A DNA stretch of 64,000 bases, taken from NCBI GenBank assembly GCA_964035545.1, contig OZ037765.1, positions 20,716,495 through 20,780,494 of the forward strand, in the 5' to 3' direction. Shown here one piece after another: positions 12,613 through 25,608 of the stretch. How positions within the stretch are numbered: position 1 is the stretch's first letter; each line of letters opens with the position of its first letter. Made by a program: the position numbers and the translations under genes. The stretch comes from Bugula neritina (Eukaryota > Bryozoa > Gymnolaemata > Cheilostomatida > Bugulidae). Under the pieces are notes generated by a model. It did not search any database, was not told the DNA's origin, and worked only from the letters and a program-made list of their open reading frames with translations.

Positions 12613-15600
12613 GTAACTGTTAAACTTGAAATATAATTTTCTATATTCTAATTACACATGAGTTATGCTTGCTATTTGTTACATCATATCAAAATTCTAA
12701 AGCTATAAGCAGCAATGTAACACAGATAGCTATTTTTGTGTATCGCTATTTTCAATCTGCAATGACTTGGTTTTGACATTTCTTGTCCCTCAACAACTTA
12801 ACATTATTAGATTGTCAACAGAGCAAATTAAACTATATAATGTATACACATAATAGAAACTAGCACTATATTTTGTTAATGTACAATTCGTAGACTTTGA
12901 TCTTCTGAGCGCTGGAAACCTGTATCCTGCGGGCTCTACTAACCTTTTGGACAGCTACTCCAACTCTGATGTCCGGTTCTCTAAGATCTGTGCTACCTAC
13001 AAGCGCTATGTTGAGCCTCTGCCATACTTCAATCTGGATCAGCCACGCCATCTGTCTGTAAGCACTAGCTTTGCATAGGCCTATCTAAGTCAGCAAATTA
13101 CATAACTATAATATGTGAATAAGAGTGTAAGCAAGTATTATTTGAATTTTAGGTTTTTACTACAACTTTAGTTATGTATGTAAAATTGTATCAAAGAATA
13201 GTTTTGACAATTTAATGGAAATCAGCTCTATAGTGATATGTTATTTAAAATTAGGGAGCTGCCTTTGCTATTGTAATTATACTAGCTATGAATGATGCTA
13301 ACAAAATAATGTATTGTGCAGCTATATGCTATGAATGTAAATCATTTTTATAGTCTTTATAAGATTTTTATCAAATGAAATAATTTCTTTAAAGGTGTGT
13401 AATAATGGAATGATGATTTTTGCTAATCAACCATTGGTTGAAAACCATCCACGGTTACTAAACACAGTTCCAGCCTTCAAAACCAAAGGCATTATGGCAC
13501 CGTTTTGGGGAAAGTCTAACGAAGCTACCATGTCTCAGCATTCTGATGCAAACAAGCGGACTCAGATCCTCGTAAATGACATAGAACGTGCTGCCATGTC
13601 GGACGATGTTCTTGAACTGGCCAAGCAAGATGCGGCAGAAGCAGGTAAGCCTACTGAAGAACTATTAAAATTATTATTTAAAAAATTATAAACTCAAACA
13701 ACAAACCACTATAATATAAAACTTGTATAAAATTAAATAATTTAACAAACTATCAATGTTATAATTTATACTCGGGTTAAAAAATTTAAGCATGAAATTA
13801 CATAATATTACGATGTTTTTGTTTGTAAGTAAGTTTGATTTTTTCATTAACTGCTAACACATATATATATATAAATTAGTCTTGGCTATATTATAGCCTT
13901 TTGTAATTTATTGTAGCCATTAATTGCTTAGTTATAAGATTAGAATATACTTTTATATATTTAATTTGTCAACTTTTTATAAATCAGCTTTAAATGATTT
14001 TCTAACAAGAGATATGAAACATGCATCACCATGCTCAATGTTTGAATGAAATTTTATAAAAAAAGATTAAAAAATGGTATCCTGCACAACATATTATGTA
14101 GACCTAGCACAAAGTCTTGTAGAAGAAATGAGGATGACACGAGTTGTACATGTGACATTATGCATGATAAAAGTTGTTATCATACCACCAGGTTAACTTC
14201 AACAGAACAGAGTTAATAATAAGCACACATTTCTTTAAATCTGTTGTCTTTTGACCAATTCAGGTGGTAATGAAGATTTTGTTCCAAAATGGATGCTAGT
14301 GGCCACCTGGGTAAGACTACCATACGATGATTTACAATGCCGAGAGAAATCTCTGAGTCATTTCAAGAACCCAACTGCCGAGTCTGAGGTCGAACATCAA
14401 GATTGTGTGGAGCTTTATGAAAACCTGCCGGTATTTCTCATAGCTATTCATATCTATATATAATTTATAATACATAATTGGTATTTATAGCTGTAGTTGT
14501 GAACATGTGACTATAGATTTGTTAGTTTTTAATTTTCAGAGAACTTTTGGCTACTTTGAAGAAGTGTTACAATATTGATCTTAGAAGTTTTGTTTATTAT
14601 TGCAGACAAACACTTTTCAAGCAGTGTATATGACTGATGGAAGCTACGCCTATGTTAAGTTTATTTACCCTGAAGGAGGCATTTCGTGGGTGTACCCGGG
14701 TAACTTCTCGCTAAAATAATTATATAACATCGTAAAAGATGATGTCAAGAAAATTTACCAGATTTTATTTTACGTGCGTTGTACTTGTAGCGAAATTGAT
14801 TAGTTGATCTTGTATTTTCAGGTATTGCTTATAGCAACATTGACAGTTGGCAATCCTACTTGAGCAGTTTCAATGGCGATCTGGATGATTTTGCTGTTGG
14901 AGGATTGATTTCAGGAGATGACGATGAAGTTAACGAATTAACTGAAGTCATCAGTTTATCCAACAGTGGCAGCTTTCATTTCTTGACTGTTGACGAAGCT
15001 CCTGGAAATTATGAAGGTAAAAGTGAAACCTTTTGCATTACTAGAATATTATGAACTTTAGCATTGATTAGCTTAAAACAAGATGTTATATAATCAAAGT
15101 TATACAGGAAAGCGTGAGGTGATTTTAAATAAATGAATAATCTAGTAGAACAATAACTGAATGCTTACAAAATAGTATGTTGACTCGGTAGAATATATTT
15201 TGATCTACGCAGGCTCTGAAATTAATTATTTTAAGTAATTTATTTTTTATTGATTTTGGCAAACAGTTTCCATTTAGATTTTGTCTAGAAGACGTTGACC
15301 AAAACATAAAAAGAAGTTTTCAATAAAAGTTTTAGCAGAACTTAATTGCACTTCGAAATATTGCAAAGATAATATATATATGTATCATTTTAGATGAAAG
15401 AATAGGTGAATACGTATACCGTGTGGATTTGTTTGATGGTACAGTAACTGCCGAGACTCAATGTGATAACTGGGTGAACGAACAAGATCTTTCACTAGTT
15501 GAGCTTTTCAATGCACTGAACCCCTGCCCAACAAATGTGCGCAGTGCATCAAGAGACTGGAGGTGACAGAAATATGAAATTTGTAAAATTATACTTTTAG

Positions 15601-18600
15601 CATACTATCGTAGCTTAAAGCCCAAAACATTCTTATCGCATAGTGTTGAGTTTCCTCAGTAGCCCTTATAAGGTAATGAGTAGCACCCTAGCTTGCAAGT
15701 TGCCAGATGTGGAGTTTAATTTCTGATGGCGGCAGAAGCTTTTACACATTCATCGTTTTTTAACAATTGGGTTTTACGTACTTAATATAAGAGTTTGATA
15801 AGTTAATTAAAATTTATTTGTCAACAAAAAGTGAAAGTGCTATACAAAAGTGTTCATTTCTTTATTTATCGCTGTGTGGTACCCAGTTTATGGCTTTTCT
15901 AGTTGTTATAGTGTTAATAACTTGATGAGAACCTTCCAGCTATGCTAGGAGTTTTATCTTGAATCAAATTCTGTGGAACTAGCCATCAACACTAGATAAA
16001 GTTGAAATTTTCTTAAATTATAGATTTGTATGGGCCTCAACTCAACCAGACTGCTATGAAAGTAGAATTTCCAGAGCTGGTTTCAAGCAGAGATGCTGTT
16101 ATAGCACAAAACAAGAAAGCTTGGGCTCACTAATAAAAGTTTTGCCAGATGCTGGTTTTGTAAAATATGAGGTAAGTATAGGCTACAAAGCCAAATGTTT
16201 TAAACTTCATTTTTGTGAACTGCCTTTACACATGTATTGAAAAGAATCCCAGCTGCATATGCACATGTACCTCTGTCAGTAAACTAACTAAAGCTACATA
16301 TTTTATAGCACAATCAAGTTTCTAAATGTTATGATATATTTGATTACCCAAATTGCAAATCTTTGATGTTTTAGTCTGCTGATAATGATGACGACGCTGG
16401 CTATAAATTGTGTTGTACTGGCTCAGTTCAGCTGTGCAAGTTGTTCCACATAGCGAGACCTATAAACACTGGAGAAGGATATCTTCCTATAGCAACTGGT
16501 CAGCATTTGCTCACCATAATCACTGCATGAAATTTACTCCAGAAACAGTTAATATCTAAAAAAGAATCTAATTTATATAGCATTGTTTGAAATTTTTCTC
16601 TAGGTCACTTGAAAGAAATTGTTTTGTAGGACCGGCATTTGGTGACCCTCACTTTTTAACCTCTGATGGTGTTAAGTACACATTCAACGGCCTTGGAGAA
16701 TATCTATTTACCAAGATCGGTTCGGACAGCCAAATACAAGTTAGAACTGAAAGAGTTGCTAGCAGCAATGGGGGTATGAAAACAGTCTTACAGGAAATTA
16801 CAAATAAATCTTTTCAACCTTCGATGAAGCTTAATTTAATAATGCTATCACATTTTAAATCAGAAATTTTAAAAGCAACAACTGATTTCTTTTGTTTAGA
16901 TTGACATTGTTTAAACTAATCAACAGTATATCATTATGTGCAAATTGCTACTAAACTATTGTACCACTACTTTAAGTTTGGTTGATATTTTGATTTTTGT
17001 TGTTAAAGAGTTGCAACTACTTTTCATAGAAATAAGCCATGTGTTGCAGAAGAGAGTGATGCAACCTACTTCAGTGCCATATGCGTGAGCATCTCAGGGC
17101 GACCCAGAGTTCAAGTTCAGGTCAACAAAACAGCTGCTGCCAATACTGTGGGTGTAGAAAATCAACTGCAACTAATTGTTAACGGAATTGAAGAAGACAT
17201 TGGGTTGTTAACTGAAAGTACCGACACTACTGAGAGCATTGACGGAGTAGATAGCACAATACAGTTTCAGAGAACACCAGATGACAGCCTAATAGTGTAC
17301 TGGGAAGAAGGCGTCTCTGTCACTGTATGGACATCTCAGGTATTTCAATCAGATATAAATTTGTAGGACGACTTGCATTTAAATACTAGTGGCTTATACA
17401 CTTTGCTGACTACACCACACACACTATATACACATGATGCAGACACACACGCACACACACACGCACACGCACGCACACACACCCACTACTCTGCACACAC
17501 TATATACCCTTTATGTATACTTTATGTAAAGTAATTATACAATATACACTACTTTTTCAATAATTGAGAGAATGTTTAGCTTGAAACTATTTTGCTATTT
17601 TATCTTTTAGCAAATGATGGCTTTGACACTAGGGCTGTCAAGCAGTTTGATTGGAGAAACTATTGGTCTAACTGGGGTGTATGATAGAAATGTCAGCAAT
17701 GAGTTTACATTCTTGAATGGAACCATCTCAGAATTGACTACCAATTCGTCTGACAAAGACATATTTGATTGGGCAAGCACATGTAAGTTAGAAAAGCTGT
17801 TTTATTCTAAGTTAAATTTCAGGTGTAAACTGTCATTCTATATTTACAATGTACATGGCTTACTTTAAATATAAATAAGACTATATATTGTGCTAATTAA
17901 TGGTAATTGGAAGCATAAATTGAAGCATATAATCTCTATATTATTGGCCAAACGTTGAAAGTTTATGATTATTTCAAAAAGTAATTCAGTTTTGAAAAAC
18001 TATTAAGAATTGTTTAATTTGAATGCAAACTACTATTTATAAATCATGAATATCAAAATTTTTTATTATACGTCTTGGATAATTGTAAATTAATGGTAAT
18101 AATAATTCTAACAATATAAATAATTCAAGTTCGATTCAGCATATGAGACATATGCAAAATATTTATGTCACTATATTTGATTTGGTCATTTATAAACAAT
18201 ATTATGCAAAGTGCCTTGTTTCGTAACAATTGAAGCAAATAACATAACTTTTCTGGTTTGCATTAAACTGAGATTTTGATAGAAGCTTTCAGCTACAACA
18301 TCTAACAGTTGAGTATTGATTATATTTATAATTTTATGCAGTTGCTGTATCTGAAGAGGATTCTATCATGTATTATACTGAAGATGGAACTGACTGGTCA
18401 ACTTATAATAATAATTCATTTGTACCCGTGTTTACTGATGACATCGATAGCTGGGTGTGGCCTTCAACAGACCTTAAAAATCAAGCTTTTGAAGCATGTG
18501 GAAACAACTCAGCTTGTTTATACGACATTTATATTACTGGAGACGTTGATGCTGGTACTTCTGCAAAACAAATTGAAGAAGAAAGTGAAGAGACAAACAG

Positions 18601-21600
18601 AATACTGAGTAAGGAAATCTATACCTGAAATGTACTTTCAAAAAATTATCTTAAATAAATGAATAATTTTTCTTGTATTTTTCTTTTATATGCTTGTATT
18701 TTTCACTACCTAGTCGTAGTGTGGTGATGTACAAATAGCCCCTGTAATGTGTAATGGTTAGCGTGTCAGGTTGAAAGTTAGAGTCCTTGGACTCGAATCC
18801 TGAATTAAGAGGAAAAAATTATTATATTCTAAAATGTTGGTAGATAACTTCTCACCTGTCATATCTGGACAAAGTGCAACCATGGCAAATGTAGGAGAGA
18901 CTGTCACTCTAGCGTTCAGTATAACAGATCCAAATAATGATGAAATAAAAGTTTCTACAAATTTAGACACAGCCGTAATAACTAATGTAGAAGATCTCTA
19001 TCTTTTTGAATTCACCATGCCAGACACAACAGCTTTCACTTTCACTATAATTGCTGAGGTATGCATTATCAAACTCAGTTTCAACCATTGAACAAATATC
19101 GAACTTAATTTTGTTTGTCAATCCTAGGCTTACCAATACCAGTTCAGATATTTAGATAAACGTTCAAATACCCTCTTTAAACTCCTAGCAGTTTAAATTT
19201 TATGTAAAATTACCGAATTTAGGATACAGATGGAGCTGTAGCTACTGAAACACCAACTCTTATGATTTGCCAATGCGTGAACAATGCAACTTGTGAAGAA
19301 TTATCAGAGATAGAGCTGGACTTAGTTCAAACTAGGTGAGCCTATTGTTGTTGTGTTGAACTTTCTATCTCAATATCTAAGATCTAAATGAATGGACTGA
19401 ATGAACAACTAAACTACTTCAAGCTACTCCAAAGACTGTTGAGCTATTGAACTTGCATGAAATATTGTCTTGTTTATTTACAACTTGTCAGAAAATAGAT
19501 ATGGCTGCTATTGCAGCAATAGCAAAATAAAGCAAGGAAAAGACCATTATGTATCAGAGTTGAGGTCAATTACATGTGAATGTGATTAATTACAATTACA
19601 ATTACATGGTAATGTAATTAATTACAATAACAATTACTTTTGTTTTCACAAGAGAAAAATAGAAGTTATATAATCTCACTGCTGGGGTCCAACTACCATG
19701 GGCAATTTTGACAATGGACAACCTTCTTTGTTCTCAACAGTAACACATGGGGTGAAAAATACGATGTTAAATTAATCTGAACTTTTTATTAAACAATAGG
19801 AAGGACAGGAAAAAGATGAATTTTATAAGGTTTAAACAATTGAAGTAATTGTTATGTAATTATAAAGTAATTGTAAAATTTAATTACATCAGCAATGTAA
19901 TTTATTACAATTACAATTACAATTACATTTTTATACACCAATTGCAAATTACATTCAATTACTTGACAAAATATAATTAATGGCAATCAATTACAATTAC
20001 AAATTACAATTACCCCAACTCTGTTATATACACAAAAAGTAGCTAAAGGAGAAAGTTCTTTAAATACAAAGTAAAACATAGAAAGCTGCTGTAATGAAAG
20101 AAAGGTTGTAAATGCATAATGTAACAATTTGAAGCAGTGTTTCAACTATCTATGTTTCAATGTTTTACTACTCCTTTAAAACTCATATACTTTCTGAATA
20201 TTTTACTTTAATTAACTTTGGTTAGGCATAAAACAATACAATTAAAAAATCTTGCTACGATGTAGCTACATAAACTTGCATCAATGAAATCTCATTCTAG
20301 ACTTCATTTATTTGTATATTTTACAGCTCTGTGGTACTGGATTGCATCTGTCCCACTGGATATACAGGAGATACGTGCGAATCAGATATAGATGCCTGTT
20401 CTTTAGTTGCCTTCCCATGTTACCCATCACTGCCCTGCATAGACAGCCCAGCCCCAGCTGATGAGTTCACCTACACGTAAGAAAATTCCCTTCACAACTG
20501 CTTGCCTATTGTCATTGTGATTTCTAAGTTGAATATTTTTTCTCATCTGAAATTAATACACTATTTTTTGCAGATGTGGAGATTGTTCAGAGGGGTACAC
20601 AGGAGATGGTAAATCATGTACAGACATAGATGAATGTCAGGATGAAAGCCTCTGTAGTGGTATCTGCATCAACTATCCTGGTTCATACGCTTGTACCTGT
20701 GAAAGTGGCTACCAGCTAAACGATGATGGAAAAACATGTGACGGTAAATACGTTTACATGTGATTATTACAAAGTTTTGCAACCAGATTTTGTGATAAAA
20801 GTAAAATCATTGTTCTTTTAACAAAGTTACTACCAAATGCATCATAAGTAAACAATACTGCACGGTGATGTTTTCTAGACATTGATGAGTGCATTACCCA
20901 GCCATGCCACCATTCCTGCACCAACACTGCTGGTTCCTTCAACTGTAGCTGTGATGTAGGCTATTCTCTTAATGAAGATGGAATCAACTGTGATTGTGAG
21001 TTTATGGCTTTTACTATCACTTATCTCCACTTACAGATGTCTATTAAGTACAGTAGTAAATTAAAGTAGTATATTTTTAGCTATATTCTATACATGCATT
21101 GCTATAATATTTTCTAAAAGTTTTATTAACCCCAAGCATTTCTATAGTAACTGTTGCTACTACTTACAACTTTGCAGTAAGTTTATAAATATAAATTGCT
21201 AATAACATGTCCAATATAGAGCTAAAACATAGTTTATCTCAAGCATTTGTAATGAAATTGAAAATATTTGTTACAAAAAGCCATGTAAAACATAGCTCAC
21301 TATGTTATTGCTTTCAGCTGCTGATCCATGCACAGATTCAAACAGCTGTGATACTGACAATGGCTTGTGTTCCAAAGTAAATGGAACAGAAGTGTGTTCA
21401 TGTGTCAAAGGCTACACTCTGAATGATGATGGAGAAACATGTGATGAGACTGATGAGTGTGCTCTGGAAACAGACGCATGCGAAAGTGGTTGCAAGAACA
21501 CAGATGGTGGATATCAGTGCACTTGTAGCTCAGGATATGTGCTGTCTTCTGACGGCCGCAGCTGTCAAGGTCAGTAGTGAGTAAATGTCATCCATAGAAA

Positions 21601-24472
21601 TGGCCTTTTTTTGCTTATGAAGGATGCTTGTATTAGTTTAAAAATATGGTTCACAAACATTTTGTGGTACAAATTTTTAAATTAATTTGTTGCATTGCTA
21701 AGCTTTTCATGGTGTTTTTCATATACTGTACATGCTCATGGGCACAAATAGTATATGAAACTATTGCAGGATTACTTTTCAAACTTAAAAAAAATTTTTA
21801 TTCAAGCAAATTTTTAATTTCACTTGAGTTTGGTGATTTTAGTTTTTGATATTTGACTATAATATATGAGAGAGTAAAAAATTATGTTGAAGTTTATGAT
21901 GAAAAAATAGGAACAGAAGTAGTAGTTATTAACCGAGTGTTTTTCATGTCTTCAGATATCAATGAGTGTGTAGACATCAACACCCAGTGCCCGGAAACGA
22001 AGACTTGCTCAAATATCCCTGCTTCCTACGAATGTGTCTGTAACCCAACCCAAGTCGAATCAGATGGCAAATGCATAAGTATGTTTCAAATTATCGCAGT
22101 CAAAAGTCACCTTAATTTCTAAGTATTGAAGCGTTATTTTTTTCTAAATAGTAGAATTTGTGGTTTGGGATGACAGTGACATTCATGTTGTTGTGATAAT
22201 ATATTTTTCAAACCATTAACATAGGATTACAAAGAATTTCATTTTTGTATGCTGCAGCAATATAATGTTGAGCTTCAAATTGAGGTTGTAGAATATCTAC
22301 CTACACTGAGCAAGGCTGCCTTTTGTCTATAATATATTATGTGCGTGTGTGCATATGTGTGCGTACTCGCGTAGGTGTGTGCGTGTGCGCGTGTATGTGG
22401 GTGCGTGTGTGTGCGCGCGAGTGGCTGCTACTGAAATATGGTGTGAATGGTTTGGCTTTATTTTGACCTATTCAAGCACATAATGTGTTTTACCTAATAT
22501 TACAGCCGTGAACCCTGGTGACCCAGTGGAGGAAATAACTACTGAACCTTCCAAAGCAGCTCTGAAAAACGGAGTAAAAATTGATTTTAAGGATATGAAA
22601 CTTGATGAGGTATGTGTAATGTATAAAGAGTATAGAGTGTTACACTACGCTATCGCTGACCCTCTTACCTCAATAGATTCCTCTGTAGTGCTATTCCTAT
22701 ATATGTGCAGTTTGTATAGTCTATTTGTACAATTTAAAAGTCAGTGAGCAAGCTTTACTTTTTGTTAACCAAGTTTAGTTCTACTCTAGTATGGCCTTAA
22801 AAAAGCTGTATGTGTTTGAAGATAGACTCTAAAATAATTCACTGTTGCAGTATACTTATGAAAAAGAAGAACTGCTCTTTGCAAACTTGGCCAAGTTTAG
22901 CAACGAACATTGTGAAGCGAATGACTGTGGCTTTATATCTGAAGAGTCTTCAAGAAAGTAAGTATATACAAACTTGCATTACGTATTAAACTTATGAATA
23001 TACTTATATGGCCTACAATATATCAAGCAAACAGATCTAAAAACATTTATAACGTTTTTCATATTACCATCAATTTTTCTTTTCTCATTTCGTTTTCTTT
23101 TTCTTATACAGTTCATCAAACAGTAAATTAGCTTGTAAGAAATTGCAAAGTTTATTACTATGCAAAATATTTTTAGGAAAAGAAATGATGTAACGTTTAC
23201 AGTAGCAGACTTCTACAGAATCAAGGGCTCTCCCTCATTTGATGATGGCAACACACAAGCCGCAATATATGCCTCAAGCTCTGAATTTGGCATTCTTTCT
23301 GCAAATGACCTGTTGACTGTGATAACTAATGCCCAGAGCTCCATAGAAAGTGATTTAGGTCAGTTAAGTTGCAGCTTTAATTAGTAACTTCTATAGCATC
23401 CCTCAGATTTCATTTTCACCTGATTAGAGTCAGATAAAGCAATTTTCTGGTGAATGAGTAAATAAGCTTATAGATTTATTTAATTTAGGTTATAAGTAAC
23501 TATGATTGGAAAATTTTTCATTTTGTGTGAAAAAATATCTCGGTTGCTTTTTTAATAAAACCAATTGAAAACTGCTTTTGATGACCTAACATGCTTGGAA
23601 ATGCTTAGGTACTTATACATGTTTGTAACTGAGTAAAGTACTTCTTTTGGTCAGGCTATGTTATGGACTCAATTGAGCGTGTCACTGCGCTAACTACAAC
23701 AGTAGCCCCAGCAACAACGCTTGTGGATGAAGAAGTTTCAGAAACTCCAAAATCTAAAACTGGAGTTTACGTTGCTATTGGTGTGAGCGTTGGATTGCTC
23801 GTGGTAGTCATTGTAGTGGTGCTTGTTTGTCTGAAGATAAAAATGAAGTAAGTCTGACATTTTGGTTTAAACATAATATAGATATGTAGTGTTGAATTTA
23901 CCCAGTGGTCCCTGTGGTGCAATGAGTAGCACCCCTGCTTACAAGCCGGAGGTTTCGGGTTCAAATCCCAATGGGGGCATGAAAGTTTTATTACTGCATT
24001 TTCAATATTATGTTATAGTTGTATTTAAAATATTGATATATTAGTAAGTAATAGAACAACCAAATTGCTACTATAAAATATATAAGCATAGTTTAATAAT
24101 TAGAATAGCTAATTGATTAATATGACTAGGTATTAGGATTAATTATTTGTCTGTTATAGCAAATCATCTAAAACAGCTCCTGGTGGTGCAGAAGAATCTG
24201 CTCACAAGAATGAAGTAGTAGCAACATCAATGACACAGCGTGATCCTGAGCAGTTTCATATGGTTGAAACAGGAAGCGCCAAACCAGGAAGTGCCAAACC
24301 AGGAAGCGCCAGACCAGAAAGCGCTAAACCAGGAGGTGCCAAACCAGGAAGTGCCAGACCAGGAAGCGGTGTGCGTGTTTCTGAAGAAAGGCCGGGAAGT
24401 GGAAGTAAACAGACTCAAGACCATAGCAGAGCCGCCACTCCTACTGTAGTGCACCCAGCTCCAGTAGAATAG
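10799..24472 (+). CDS. Gene B: complete MUC4-like protein (NIDO-AMOP-VWD-EGF-SEA-TM)
   Basis: 28 exons were read by eye: 10799-10862, 11220-11249, 12072-12101, 12565-12612, 12894-13057, 13395-13644, 14264-14430, 14606-14699, 14822-15016, 15394-15562, 16024-16171, 16375-16498, 16630-16773, 17050-17339, 17611-17782, 18342-18608, 18844-19058, 19223-19335, 20327-20476, 20574-20743, 20879-20995, 21318-21569, 21956-22078, 22506-22609, 22851-22957, 23177-23358, 23655-23847, 24160-24472. The total is 4,395 nt, an exact multiple of three: 1,464 residues. The ATG has A at -3 and G at +4 and starts a hydrophobic signal peptide ([21 protein letters not shown]). Then come a short Ser/Thr linker from tiny exons, NIDO (about 58-347), AMOP (348-494), VWD (495-696), a post-VWD region (697-857), seven EGFs (858-1165), SEA (1166-1296), a TM helix and a basic tail. 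This is the MUC4 architecture. It should sit in the plasma membrane with a large ectodomain; function is inferred from the family. Confidence 0.88.
12894..15016 (+). other. Gene B NIDO domain
   Basis: Five exons (12894-13057 to 14822-15016) carry the features of the nidogen-type domain: LYPAG at the start, V-C-N-N-G-M-M-I-F, a variable mid part ending ...PFWG, a W-M-L-V-A-T-W strand, and F-Q-A-V-Y-M-T-D-G followed by SWVYPG. The same order and phases recur in both NIDO copies of gene C. Confidence 0.8.
15394..16498 (+). other. Gene B AMOP domain
   Basis: Three exons hold the eight cysteines typical of AMOP: C-x2-W, a C-P pair after a Phe-rich stretch, a single Cys in QPDCYE, CC in KQRCCYS, CC in YKLCC and a last C-K. 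The matching exons of gene C keep all eight. Confidence 0.85.
15641..15733 (+). repeat. tRNA-like SINE, decayed copy
   Basis: It shares the leader (tagtgttgagttt..cagt) and the internal gcttgcaagt..gccag block with the better copies at 23882 and 26382. The B box is badly decayed. Confidence 0.5.
16630..17782 (+). other. Gene B von Willebrand factor type D domain
   Basis: Exons 16630-16773, 17050-17339 and 17611-17782 start with the VWD signature [11 protein letters not shown] and Y-T-F-N-G-L-G-E-Y. They end with G-L-T-G-V-Y-D and IFDWAST. The acceptor used lies inside a longer open stretch (16587), chosen because it restores the frame and the FGDPH motif. Confidence 0.85.
17441..17490 (+). 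repeat. (CA)n-rich microsatellite
   Basis: Imperfect CA/CG dinucleotide tract in a gene B intron. Confidence 0.8.
18738..18806 (+). repeat. tRNA-like SINE next to a splice acceptor
   Basis: It has a gcccctg acceptor-like start, an A-box-like taatggttagcgtgtc and a B-box-like gactcgaatcc. It ends about 35 bp before the acceptor of the gene B exon at 18844. The 3' acceptor arm has decayed, so it is a repeat copy rather than a tRNA gene. Confidence 0.6.
19223..22078 (+). other. Gene B EGF-like domain array
   Basis: Six exons (19223-19335, 20327-20476, 20574-20743, 20879-20995, 21318-21569, 21956-22078) encode seven EGF-like domains. Five have the calcium-binding D-x-D/N-E-C or equivalent start. 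Exon lengths from the second on are identical to those of gene A. Confidence 0.88.
19555..20023. mobile_element. hAT-type MITE (469 bp) in a gene B intron
   Basis: The ends are inverted: CAGAGTTGAGGT at the left and the complement of CAGAGTTGGGGT at the right, each followed by AATTAC-like DNA. They are flanked by ttatgtat and ttatatac, a diverged 8-bp target duplication (6/8). CAG-starting TIRs with 8-bp duplications are typical of hAT elements. The interior is built of taattacaattacaattaca-like strings and has no ORF, so it is non-autonomous. Confidence 0.75.
22331..22425 (+). repeat. (GT)n-rich microsatellite
   Basis: Imperfect GT/GC dinucleotide tract in a gene B intron. Confidence 0.8.
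22506..23358 (+). other. Gene B SEA-type domain
   Basis: Three exons align with the SEA exons of genes A and C: ...LDE | YTYEKEELL...C...C...SSRK | [17 protein letters not shown]... The assignment rests on position before the TM and on paralogue similarity; no obvious self-cleavage motif is seen. Confidence 0.6.
23655..24472 (+). other. Gene B transmembrane helix and GSAKP-repeat tail
   Basis: Exon 23655-23847 encodes a short Thr-rich stalk and a helix ([20 protein letters not shown]) ending in KIKMK. The last exon encodes a tail of about 104 residues with six to seven tandem G-S-A-K/R-P units. The tail has no tyrosine, unlike gene A's. Confidence 0.8.
23882..23978 (+). repeat. tRNA-like SINE copy
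   Basis: A leader (gtagtgttgaatttacccag) is followed by a tRNA-like unit. The acceptor stem gtccctg pairs largely with tgggggc at the 3' end, the A box is near gtgcaatgagtagc, and the B box is ggtttcgggttcaaatccc. No CCA and no functional anticodon arm could be confirmed. Confidence 0.65.
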
Positions 24473-24613
24473 ATGGTGAATTTTTTAAGTACCTACTTTT
24501 AATATTACAGAGTGTCTTCCTAAGTTGAGAAATGTTTTGTGATAGCTTTTAGACAAGACTATTACAGTGCAGTATTTATTAGTGATTGAAATACAGTTCA
24601 AAACTAAGTATAA

Positions 24614-24619
24614 AATAAA
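24614..24619 (+). terminator. Candidate poly(A) signal of gene B
   Basis: AATAAA about 140 bp after the gene B stop codon. Confidence 0.5.
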
Positions 24620-25490
24620 TTTCACGATTGTTGGGCATCAGATTATAATCCTAATTGATGGTGTAAATTCTTTTATAAAATTCTTATAATCTTTTCACAC
24701 TGGTCGCATCTTTGTGTTTTAGATTTCTGCCAGTGCAAGAAAATGACAATAGTGCTCTCACCTGCTTCAACTTCTTATAGAACATGACTTCTAACTGAAT
24801 ATATATATTATATGAATGCTCTACAAGCAGCTGATTTAAGTTCGAACAATAGATTACTCATTTTATTAAAGTTATGTAAATTTTCTTTTCTAAACTGAGT
24901 GATGATCTAAAACTCAATTAGTGAAAGTTATTGGCTAAAAAGTTTTTCAGATGAAAAAACCCTACCTCATCTGAATATCTTCCATGACAACCAAATCACT
25001 GCTTGTAGGGTAAGAATACACAATATAATATTCTGGAAATTTTTTCATTTTTATTTTTCTATCTTTATATTTTGTGCTTGTCTTTTTTTAGCTACATTAT
25101 AATAAACTCTACAGTAATCGAACCAAGTTAAAGTAAAACCATTAATTTTTTATATTAATATAATATAGTGAAAAACATAGGTATTGTTGTAGACTAATTT
25201 TAGTTGTGATTCTTTTGCTCACCAAAATATTATGTTTGACTATGAATTAGTTTTGATGACATTTCCCTCATTATGGTTGAAGTTGTTGGGAAAAGTGATA
25301 TTTTGATTGAAAATATCTGCCGAGATAATGAATGAAAGAGGTAGAAGTTGTTAATGATAAATTGATTCTGGAAATTGACTACTGCTTGCATGAATGTATT
25401 TATTTTAAATAAAGTGTCCAAACGATGACTCATGTCAATCACCAGCAAATAATATGATTCGCTTACACTCGCTTACAAAAATGACGCAAT

Positions 25491-25608
25491 GTCCGAGGAA
25501 AATTACTGTAATTGCTTGAATTATTGCACCCTACGCGTGATGGTTACCGAATGGTCATCGCGTAGGGCCTACAGTTATCTCTACGCGTAGGAAATCCGAA
25601 AGCGTCAT
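25491..25608. mobile_element. CpG-rich palindromic MITE-like element
   Basis: The ends are ATGACGC and GCGTCAT. Inside are CCTACGCG-type blocks in both orientations, including ccctacgcgtgatgg against catcgcgtaggg. It stands out by its many CpGs in AT-rich surroundings. No target duplication could be fixed. Confidence 0.5.
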
